A stretch of DNA of 64,000 bases from the NCBI GenBank assembly GCA_017619335.1, contig JAFZSP010000034.1, positions 24,108 through 88,107 of the forward strand, written 5' to 3'. Below, piece after piece: positions 26,325 to 35,400 of this stretch. The notes beneath the pieces are model-generated. The model was given only the letters and a program-made list of their open reading frames with translations, was not told the DNA's origin and ran no database searches. A program made the position numbers and the translations under genes. This DNA is from Bacteroidaceae bacterium. Lineage in GTDB: Bacteria; Bacteroidota; Bacteroidia; Bacteroidales; Bacteroidaceae. Positions within the stretch are counted from its first letter, which is position 1. Every line of letters begins with the position of its first letter.

Positions 26325-29300
26325 TTATTTTATGACCACTTTGCGGCCTTTGCCGAGGTAAAGTCCGCGCTTCATCGGTTCACCATCAATTTTGCGACCG
26401 TCAATGGAGTACCATAAAGCCCCCTCCGTCTCTCCCAAGGGGGAGTGAATCGTCCCCCCTTGGGGGGATAAGAGGGAGGCTACTCCTGTCGTTCCCCCTT
26501 CTTCGCCGAAGTTCACTTGGAACTCCTTGATGCCATTCACGGGATCTCCCACTGTGATGCCGTCGGCCAGTTGGAAGTAGGCACGGCAAGAGCCGATAGT
26601 CATTGCGGCGTTGGGATAGTACAGTTTATTACCACTGCCGATGTAGAGGATGCTGCGGTCTTCTCCGTTGATGCTGAGGGGTGAGTGAAGGCCGACGAAG
26701 GAGAGGCAGTCTGTCGAGAGTGACGAAGAGACGGCTCTGATGGTGACGCCATTGAACACAGGATTACTGATGGTTCCGCTGGCGTTTTCCCACTTCACGA
26801 TAAACGGATAGCCGGCAAGAATACCATTGATTGTGCCGTCGGTGAAGTCTATTGTCAGTTTGCCATCTATGAGGGATGCATCTGCCAACGTCTTCACGAT
26901 GGCTCCCTCTAATGGAGTGCCTGTTAAGTCAGCCAAATCAAATGGCAGGCAGAGCGTGTTCCACTGGCCGTCCTTGTAAAGCGTGCGGTCTGCAAGAGTG
27001 ACATTCGTCAGGTTTTTGTCATGCTTGATCAGCGTTGCACGGTTGTCGGCATTGTCCGCAAGGGTGATATCCGACGCGCCGGTAGTGGTGAAGAGACTCG
27101 TCAGGGACCAATCGCTGGCAGAGATATCTTTGAAGCCAGCCACTTGAACCGCATAGGAGGTGTTGGGCTCCAGTCCAACGATTGTCGTGCTCTCCCCTGT
27201 CGTTTCGTTAGTAGTCCAATCGTCGTCCTGAGTGATGCTAATGTCGTCGATAGCCGTGAAGTACTTATCTTTATCGTACACGCGGAAAGCAATATAACCT
27301 TCTGCCCCTTTGAGGCTACTCAAGTCAATAGATACTTCACACCACTGGTAATTATCATTATACTCAGGTGCAACAAACCAGGAAAATGACTTGATATCAC
27401 TTGTGGTGGTGGTAGAAACCCGCACCTCAAAGTATTCCTTGTAGTTTCCAGACTGCATCATCCAGAACTTCAAGGTACCGTCCAAGGATACCTTGGGCGA
27501 GATGAGCCAGTTATCTACCTTGTTATTAAGATCATAGGATTCATTGAACGTTTTGGCCATGGCCACACACGAACCGCTATGCGGTTTCAGCCCTTGATCT
27601 TCTTGAACCAAGTTATGAACCTGCCAGTAGGTGGATGCATCGCCTTCACCTTCTCGCTTGAACGTCCATCGATCCATTCCGTTTTCAAAATCCTCAAAGA
27701 ACGTCGTTTTCCGGAGGCGGAGATAGAATTTGTCGGCGTCTTGGCCTTTCCAAGAGATCTTTGCCTTCGTGGCCAATACATCAGAGACAGCCAATTGCGT
27801 GGGGACTGCAGGAGGAGCATACGACGTGAACTTGAAGTCATCCAAATACATGATTTCGCTCTGTGATTTAACTCGGATGGCGATGTACTTGGTACCGGCA
27901 GGGAAAGAACCGTTGTAAGTATTCCATTCCGGATAGACACATAAGTACATTTCGCCCCAATTAAAGGCAGATAGGTCTCTGGTTGTCTTGGAGTATCCCA
28001 CATAAAAACCGGCACTATAATCAACACCACCAGATCTAGTGAATTGGAACGATACTGCCAGTTCACCATTACTGCTGTCCAAACATGGAGAAACGAGGTA
28101 TTGATCTACGTATAAAGACTGATATATCTGGAAGCCGTTGTCTCCATTGTTTTTTGCATACGGACTAATTGCAGTGTTATCAGCGTGGTCTCCTATCAGA
28201 CGCCAGCCGCCCATGCCGTTCTCGAAGCCGTCAGTATAGGGCAGGCTGATAGGAACATTATCGGTTACGACCCTGAATGATGTAAAACTACTATAGTTAC
28301 CATCAGCATATAAGGCTCTCACCCGGAAATCATAATCAGTGTTTGCCTGCAGGCCGCTCAGGTTGACAGAAGTGGCGCTTTGCTCAGTCAATGTACTCCA
28401 CGATGTATCACCAAGCTTTCTATATTGGTAGGCATAGCCTGTGGCAGAGGCTGTCGGTGTCCACGACACCATCACACTTTTGTCAGTCACATTATTTATG
28501 GCAAGATCGGTGGGACTTGCATAAGAAGAAGATACATCAAAACAGAAATCATCTACCAAGGCGCTGACGACATGATCTGCAGTAGGAGAATCAAATTTTA
28601 TGGCCACATACCTGGTCCCGATAGGGAGTGTTACCTCACTTCGATTCCACAGATTGTAAGCTGTAGAAACATTACTCACCCAAGTGAAGTTGGCCGGGTC
28701 GGTGGTTGTTGTGGAGTAGCCTACCTTAAGTGTTGGTTCATCCGTCCCCCAAGCTCTGTGGTAGAATGAAACTTTCATACTTGTTCTTCCTCCAAAGCGG
28801 GGAGAAATCAGATACTGATTGGGGTCACCTGTGTTGTGATGATAGATGTCGAATCTGAAACTGTTTTCTCCTTCATGTTTGTATCGCGTCTGTATTTCTG
28901 TAGTTGAAGCAGTATTCACCACGCGCCAGCGTTCCAAACCGTTCTCAAAGCCCATCTCATAAGGCAATCCCAACCCTGTTATAAATGTTGTGGGCAAGTA
29001 AATACTTTCCTCGTCTTGATAAATGGTTTTCACACGGAAAGAATAGTCCGTGTTAGGCAACAGGTCTTTAAGTGTGGCGGAAGTGGCTGTTGTCTGGATT
29101 TCAGCAGTCCAGGCCGCATCGCTTGATTTCTTGTATTGGTAGGCATAACCTAAGATGGCTTTATCCGCATCCGGGGCCCCCCACGTCAGTATGGCACTTT
29201 CGTCGGTCAGGTCAGTCAAGCTGATGCTGGCAGGGGACGGAGCAGTACAGGCAGTGAAACGGAAATTATCCACGCCCCAACGCCCGTTATTAGGGTCACT

Positions 29301-32300
29301 TTTTATGGCAATATATTTGGTGCCTTTAGGAAAGGTCCTTTCATATTTATGCCACGTATAAAGAGTGCTGAACGATATCTCTGCGTCCCAACTGAAAGCA
29401 GAGAGGTCTTTGGTTGTAGATGAATAACCTACTTGGAAAACTACAGGAATAAGTCCGGGATCTGTGTTTTGGTAGTAGAATGACATGGTTATGGCAGACC
29501 GGTCATCTAATTCTGGTGTTAGCAGGAAAACGTCATCAAATTGGGCATAACTAAAGCCAAAACAGTAGATGCTGCCATCGCAAGTATAAGCTGGCGCTAA
29601 TTCCCATATATATGGTAAGTTAGAACAACGTCCATAGGAGATTGTCCAGCCTTCAACTTGATAGTTATCGTTCTCAAAGCCGTAGGAGTAAGGCAACCTT
29701 TTTCCTGTAGGAATCACATAATAAGTACGGCCGTCGCCACCTTTAACAGGATAGTCCCACGACCCGTCGATGCAGGTGGTACTCACGGGTTTGCCGTCGG
29801 CACCGCTGATGATATTGTCGTCAGTGGCTGTAGCAGTGATATCCTTATTATAATAAACATCGGAGGCGACGTTGGCCGTTGGGGTCTTGGGCGCGTTCTT
29901 GCAGGCGATGGGATGGTACTTGCCGCTGCCCGAAGGCGTGAACGAACCTGCGAACACACTATTGCTGATGTTCAGCGTGGCGTCTTCACACCAACCCACC
30001 AGGCCGCCGGCAAAGGCGTTGAAACCACTGATGGTGCCGTCATAGCCACAGTTCTGGATGGTGAGTGTGCTGGACGCTCCGTGACCCACGAGACCGCCTG
30101 CATAACCTGTTCCCACCACATTGGCGGAAACAACGCAGTCACTGATGGTGGTGGTGCCGTTGCAGAAACCGATGAGGCCGGAAGCGTGGTTATTGCCGCC
30201 AGTGACGGTGCCGGCGACTTTGAGATTCTTGATGGTAGCCCCATCTACATAACGGAACGGTGCTGCGCCCGGCTCCGTGCTGTTTATATTGACCGTGAGG
30301 GTATTGCCACCGCCATCGAACGTTCCCTGGAAAGGACGGTCGCTGGTGCCCACCACCCATGAAGCACTCACGTCGGCGGTCAGCGCCACCGTCTTGTTGC
30401 TAAAGGAATTAGCCTCATCTTTCACCAAGGTGGCAAAGAGTTTCCAGTCATCTTCATTACTGATGACGTATGGATTACTGGCGGTTCCGCTGCCCGTCAG
30501 GTCCCTGATGGAAAGTGAATAATCACCACCCAAACCAATATCAGAATCATAAGTGTTATCATAGGCCATCACACTCACGGTATAGTTGCCGGTACCCACG
30601 GGAACCGTCACACTGAAACCGTGATTGCCAGTGATGCCTTTTGCCTTGTTCACATCCTCTCTCAATACGTCAGTCGTCAGGTTCACGATTTTGTACACAG
30701 TATGATTCTCTCTTGCCACAGTCACACTGATATGTATGGATTCCGTAGGATCGTCCGGGTCGTAGGCCCAACCCTGCACCTTGAAGCCTCTGGGAAGGGG
30801 TTCGAAGACATCCAAGTGTCCCTGAGGTTCGCTACGGGTGATGGTCAGGGTGTTGTCTCCGCCCACCTGTTTCTCTCCGTCGGCCAGGTTGCTGGCAAAG
30901 ACCCTGATGGTATAGGTGCCGGCCGGGATATTGGAAATGAAATACTCATTGTCGAATCCGTGCTCACCCGTGAGGTGATATGTATCGTTCACATCAGCGC
31001 GCAGAATGTTGGTAGTGAAGTGATAGTTTTGATAGACTTGATTGTCAGCGTTTCTCATCTCCACACGGACGGGAAGCTCTGCGTCGGGCTCATCGGGGTT
31101 GAAGGCCCATCCTTTCACCTTGAAGCCTCTGGGTTGTGCTTCATATAGATCCAAACAGGACTGCGTAGGAGAGTTCCTGTAGGTGGATGCGGTGGTGAGG
31201 TGCATGTAGATTTTCTGCGAGGTGAGGTTGGAACAGCCGGCGTTCAGGTCGAAGCCGGTGGAGCCTCCCTCCTTCCCCACCGCACCGCTCTGGGTGGCAT
31301 TGAAGTAGATGCCGTTGACGGTGCGGCCGTCGGTGTAGAACCGGTCAGTGGTGCAGTAGAGGTGAATGGGCTCTGTGCTGGCGCCGGTGCCGCTGTTCAG
31401 GTCACCCATTTGTCTTACGAAGTGGTCGCTGCCCACGTATTGGACAATTTGATAGGTGCGGCTGTCATAATACAACAGGCTCTCGGTGTTGGCGGTACTG
31501 CGGTTCTGGATGTAGAAGTCGGTGATATAACCATGGTTCAGGCCGTCGGGGCTGATCGTGGTCTTGTAGAGCAGGTAGATGGCTTCACCGTCGCCCCAGT
31601 TGACGCCTTTGTTCAGGTCGTAGTCGATGGCCTTCCATCCATCTACAGCGTACCGGTTCAGATAAGTGTCCAAGTCATCACTTGTGGCAGCCCCCACCAG
31701 CTTGACTTCGGAGATGTAGCAGTCCTTCACCGGCACCGTAGCAGTGGTGAGGTGCATATAAATCTCTTGCGAGGTAAGGTCGGAACAGCCGGCGTTCAGG
31801 TCGTAGCCCGTCTTGGTGTTGCCCTCACAGCCCACGCCGCCGCTCTTGGTGTCGTTGAAGGTGATACCGGTGATGACACGGTTGTCGGCGAAGGTCTCCT
31901 TGGTATAGTAAAGGTGTATAGGATCTGTGCTGGCACCGGTGTGGCTGTTCAGATCACCGTATTGCCCCTTGAAGTGGTCGTCGCTATCATCAGAGACAGG
32001 CACCAGGTTGTAGGTGCGGCCCATGTAGTTCAGGGTCTCTTTGGTGTTGGCGGCACTGCGGTTCTGGATGTAGAAGTCGGTGATGTACTCGTGGTTGTAG
32101 CCGTCGTTGCTTTCGGCCGTCTTGTAGAGCAGCAGGATAGCATCGCCACTGCCCCACGCAATGCCGTGGTTCAGGTCCCAGTTGGTGGCTTTCCAACCTT
32201 GGGACGTGTACCTGGCTACCAGATTATTATAATCTGCTTGCGCATACGCGCCGACGAGCATCACATCTGTGATGTATTCCGTGGCAGAGGCTGTCCAGCA

Positions 32301-32354
32301 GAACAGGGTCATTAAACTTGCCAGCACCAGTCTGGCTTTTCCTTTCTTAGTCAT
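26325..32354 (-). CDS. Giant secreted protein with duplicated N-terminal domains and cleaved-adhesin/FN3 repeats (2009 aa)
   Basis: A signal peptide (MTKKGKARLVLASLMTLF) precedes two tandem copies of a roughly 180-residue domain (about 25-205 and 212-395), each with GDGEAIYLLYKTT-like, YITDFYIQNRS and GYDLNAGCSDLTSQ-like blocks; these vaguely resemble MABP-type beta-prism repeats. Two related Ig-like segments (GFKVKGWAFNPDEP, GFKVQGWAYDPDDP) and a GLUG region (about 605-800) follow. The middle (about 870-1700) alternates fibronectin III domains with jelly-roll units starting LPY-x-x-GFEN, as in the cleaved adhesin domains of Porphyromonas gingipains. WNTLCLPF is near residue 1800 and the tail is GLYLGKGRKVVIK. 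T9SS export and adhesion are inference. It is cotranscribed with 32404-37974 (49-bp gap). Confidence 0.8.
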   Translation of the reverse strand: MTKKGKARLVLASLMTLFCWTASATEYITDVMLVGAYAQADYNNLVARYTSQGWKATNWDLNHGIAWGSGDAILLLYKTAESNDGYNHEYITDFYIQNRSAANTKETLNYMGRTYNLVPVSDDSDDHFKGQYGDLNSHTGASTDPIHLYYTKETFADNRVITGITFNDTKSGGVGCEGNTKTGYDLNAGCSDLTSQEIYMHLTTATVPVKDCYISEVKLVGAATSDDLDTYLNRYAVDGWKAIDYDLNKGVNWGDGEAIYLLYKTTISPDGLNHGYITDFYIQNRSTANTESLLYYDSRTYQIVQYVGSDHFVRQMGDLNSGTGASTEPIHLYCTTDRFYTDGRTVNGIYFNATQSGAVGKEGGSTGFDLNAGCSNLTSQKIYMHLTTASTYRNSPTQSCLDLYEAQPRGFKVKGWAFNPDEPDAELPVRVEMRNADNQVYQNYHFTTNILRADVNDTYHLTGEHGFDNEYFISNIPAGTYTIRVFASNLADGEKQVGGDNTLTITRSEPQGHLDVFEPLPRGFKVQGWAYDPDDPTESIHISVTVARENHTVYKIVNLTTDVLREDVNKAKGITGNHGFSVTVPVGTGNYTVSVMAYDNTYDSDIGLGGDYSLSIRDLTGSGTASNPYVISNEDDWKLFATLVKDEANSFSNKTVALTADVSASWVVGTSDRPFQGTFDGGGNTLTVNINSTEPGAAPFRYVDGATIKNLKVAGTVTGGNNHASGLIGFCNGTTTISDCVVSANVVGTGYAGGLVGHGASSTLTIQNCGYDGTISGFNAFAGGLVGWCEDATLNISNSVFAGSFTPSGSGKYHPIACKNAPKTPTANVASDVYYNKDITATATDDNIISGADGKPVSTTCIDGSWDYPVKGGDGRTYYVIPTGKRLPYSYGFENDNYQVEGWTISYGRCSNLPYIWELAPAYTCDGSIYCFGFSYAQFDDVFLLTPELDDRSAITMSFYYQNTDPGLIPVVFQVGYSSTTKDLSAFSWDAEISFSTLYTWHKYERTFPKGTKYIAIKSDPNNGRWGVDNFRFTACTAPSPASISLTDLTDESAILTWGAPDADKAILGYAYQYKKSSDAAWTAEIQTTATSATLKDLLPNTDYSFRVKTIYQDEESIYLPTTFITGLGLPYEMGFENGLERWRVVNTASTTEIQTRYKHEGENSFRFDIYHHNTGDPNQYLISPRFGGRTSMKVSFYHRAWGTDEPTLKVGYSTTTTDPANFTWVSNVSTAYNLWNRSEVTLPIGTRYVAIKFDSPTADHVVSALVDDFCFDVSSSYASPTDLAINNVTDKSVMVSWTPTASATGYAYQYRKLGDTSWSTLTEQSATSVNLSGLQANTDYDFRVRALYADGNYSSFTSFRVVTDNVPISLPYTDGFENGMGGWRLIGDHADNTAISPYAKNNGDNGFQIYQSLYVDQYLVSPCLDSSNGELAVSFQFTRSGGVDYSAGFYVGYSKTTRDLSAFNWGEMYLCVYPEWNTYNGSFPAGTKYIAIRVKSQSEIMYLDDFKFTSYAPPAVPTQLAVSDVLATKAKISWKGQDADKFYLRLRKTTFFEDFENGMDRWTFKREGEGDASTYWQVHNLVQEDQGLKPHSGSCVAMAKTFNESYDLNNKVDNWLISPKVSLDGTLKFWMMQSGNYKEYFEVRVSTTTTSDIKSFSWFVAPEYNDNYQWCEVSIDLSSLKGAEGYIAFRVYDKDKYFTAIDDISITQDDDWTTNETTGESTTIVGLEPNTSYAVQVAGFKDISASDWSLTSLFTTTGASDITLADNADNRATLIKHDKNLTNVTLADRTLYKDGQWNTLCLPFDLADLTGTPLEGAIVKTLADASLIDGKLTIDFTDGTINGILAGYPFIVKWENASGTISNPVFNGVTIRAVSSSLSTDCLSFVGLHSPLSINGEDRSILYIGSGNKLYYPNAAMTIGSCRAYFQLADGITVGDPVNGIKEFQVNFGEEGGTTGVASLLSPQGGTIHSPLGETEGALWYSIDGRKIDGEPMKRGLYLGKGRKVVIK
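26396..26483. repeat. 88-bp repeat with nested palindrome, copy 1
   Basis: This stretch matches 32484-32571 with one difference over 88 bases. It contains CTCCCAAGGGGGAG and CCCCCCTTGGGGGG palindromes and encodes, in frame on the minus strand, the SLLSPQGG and SPLGETEGALWYS segments just before the C-terminal tail. The near identity far exceeds that of the surrounding sequence and suggests recent duplication or gene conversion. Confidence 0.8.
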
Positions 32355-32403
32355 GTCGTTGTGTTAGAATGTTGATTAGTATTTGTTATTAGTTTTTCAC
32401 TTT

Positions 32404-35400
32404 TCATTTTTCATTCCTTATGACTACTTTGCGGCCATTATGGATGTAGAGGCCCGGCTGCATCGGCTGACTGCTCAACCGGCGACCGTCAATGGAGTAC
32501 CATAAAGCCCCCTCCGTCTCACCCAAGGGGGAGTGAATCGTCCCCCCTTGGGGGGATAAGAGGGAGGCTACGCCAGTCGCTTCGCTTTCTCCGTCAAAGT
32601 TCAGGACGAAGCACTTCACTTCCGTGTTACTGTCTAAGTCAAAGTATGCACGGAAAGCATTGATGGTCATATCGGCAGCAGGCCAGTAGAGTTTGTCTTC
32701 TGCACCCAAGTAGAGTTTCGAATAATCATTGGCCGTGAGGTTGACAGGGCTGTAGGTTCCCACGAACTTACCGCCGCTGAACGGGACTACCGTGGAGGCG
32801 CTGTTGTTGAAGGTGACGCTTTTGAATGTGGGACTTTCGATGGGTGTGAGTTCGCAGAGATATCTCTTTGGCGCCACGTCGTTGCCTTCCATTTGCCATT
32901 CACTGAGCAAACGTTCCAGCAGATCTTCACTGGTCATATTGGAAGCGTTTTCTCCTTCCTTCTGAAGGACAGCAGTGTCATGAGTCACTGTATTATAATA
33001 GCAACCGGTGAGACTGCCGCGTCTGTTACCACTCACAAAGACATAAGTACTCCCATTTTCTTTTGTCATCGTGAGTGCTGTGGGTGCAAACAGACAGTAC
33101 TTTAATGTGGCCGTAGCACCACTCTGCGTCCAGCCCACCATACCACCGCCCTCGTCAGCAGTAGCGTCGTAGGTCACTGTACCAGTGAAGAGAGAGTTGT
33201 AGATGTAAACTACACAACTTGCATTGACGCGGGCCACGAAGGCACCGCCATCAACCCATGTATTCGTGGCAGTTGATGAAATATCCACCTCACTCCAGCA
33301 GTTCCGAATAGTACTGGATCCGCTGACGAACGAGGCGAAGGTGGCGGGGCGGACTCCGCTGGTGGTGATGCTGCCCGTGACCTTCAGGTTTTGGATGACG
33401 GCATTTGAGATTATGTAGAAGAGTGCAGTGCCCTCGCCACTACCCGAAAGGTTAACGGTGATGGTGTGACCGTTGCCGTCGAACTTACCATCAAAGTGGT
33501 TCCCTTCCGTGCCTACCATTTTCGAGACATTGATGTCGGCACCCAGCTTCACCAACTTGCGTTCAAAGGTCTCACCATTGTTTACTGCATCCGCGAACGC
33601 ATCCCAATCTGCTGTCGTCTTGATGATGAGGTCTGCATTTTTCCACTTCATGATGTATGGTTTGCCGGCCTCGATGGAGGTGGCATCCTTGAAGTTCAGC
33701 GTCAGTGTGCCGTCTGTGAGATGCGATGCGGAGCCGTCCAACTCCTTGATTTCAACACCCTCCCAAAGAGAAGAGGTTAATTGTTCCGAGTTCAATGAGA
33801 ACGGCACACAGAGTGTGTTCCAACTGTCGTTACGGTAAATCGTGCGACCGTTGATGGCGGTGATGCATGGAGAATCTGTTCCAGCTGCTTCATTGATGGC
33901 TGCTGTATTGTCGGCATCGTTGCGAAGTATAATGCCTTTGGAAACTAAGGTCGTATTGCCTTCTGTCAAGACTACTAACTTCTCATCAATACTGATCGTG
34001 CCGCAAGTGGATTGAACATGCCCAGTACCGATGGCTTCAGAAAATTCGCCGCCCGTGGCTATAACAGTGCCGTCGGTGATGGTAATGTTGCCGCAAGTGC
34101 TCATGGATCCGCTACCGATGGCGGCACCTCTTTCACCGCCGTTGGCTGTGACAGTACCGCCATTGACAGTAATGTCACCACAAGATCCATTCAGGTATCC
34201 TGTGCCGATGCCAGCAGCACCTTCTGCGCCGGCCGTGGCTGTGACGGTACCGCCATTAATGGTGATGTTGCCGCAAGAGCATTGATCGAATCCGGTGCCG
34301 ATGCCTGCACCGTCTGCGCCGCCCGTGACTGTGACCGTACCTCCATTGATGGTGATGTCACCGCAAGATGCTCTAAGGTATCCGCTGCCGATGCCTGCAG
34401 CTTCTATGCCGCCTGTGGCGATGACGGTACCCTCATTGATGACAATGTGTCCGCAGGGTTGTTTTTGTGCACTACCTATGGCAGCCGCTTTAGTACCACC
34501 GTTAACTGTCAGTGTACCAGTACCTTTGATGACGAGGGTCTTACCTTCTGGAACAAAGATGGCTGGAGAGAAGCTGCCGCCATTTACTTCATTGTCGCCT
34601 TGGAGGATGATGGTGGCATCGCCTAAGCAGGTGAGTCCTGGCCACTTGTGGTCGGCGTCGTTCCTGATGGAGGTGATGTGGACGTTATTGAGTGTCACCG
34701 TGGCACCGTCGGCTATACTGGCGTGTGTAAAATAGCCACCCGTTCCAGTGGTGGTGTGACCATCTGTCATCGTAAACTCACCGGTATTCTCATTCAGCTC
34801 ACTTACGTTGATACTCGTCCAGTGTGCCGTAAACGTCTTGTCACCAGTAGAGCCATGAGGTATCGTGACGCTCTTGGTGGGTTCGCTCTGTCCCTCCCAG
34901 GTCCATCCATCGAAGTCACTGGCAAAGAGTTCAGGTTCCACCAGGGAGATTTCATCGCTTTCGATGGTGTAGGTCGTGGGATTGGTGTTTGTCACACCAT
35001 GCTTTCCGTCCTCTGCGTCTGTGTAGGTAATGGTGTAGGTAATCGGTTTCCACTGTGCATAGAGCGTTGCATTGCCCAAGTTGATGATTGTATTGCCGTC
35101 AGGGAATCCGTAACCGCTTCCGTCTGCCGCTGTATTCCATCCCGTAAAAGTGTAGCCCTTGCGGGAGAAAGCGTTAGCCGTCAGTGCCTGCAGTACGTTT
35201 GACGTGAAAGTCTGGCTTTCCATATTACCCGTGGCATCCGTGGCATTTGGGTCAAAGCAGACCGTGTAACTGCCGCTGGTTTCGGACGGGATATAGACAA
35301 ACGGGCTCTGTGGAATACCGGTGGTCGTCACGCCGCCGATGGTGATGACACCACAAGAACCTTTTTCGCCACAGCCAATGTTATATACGCTTTCATCACC

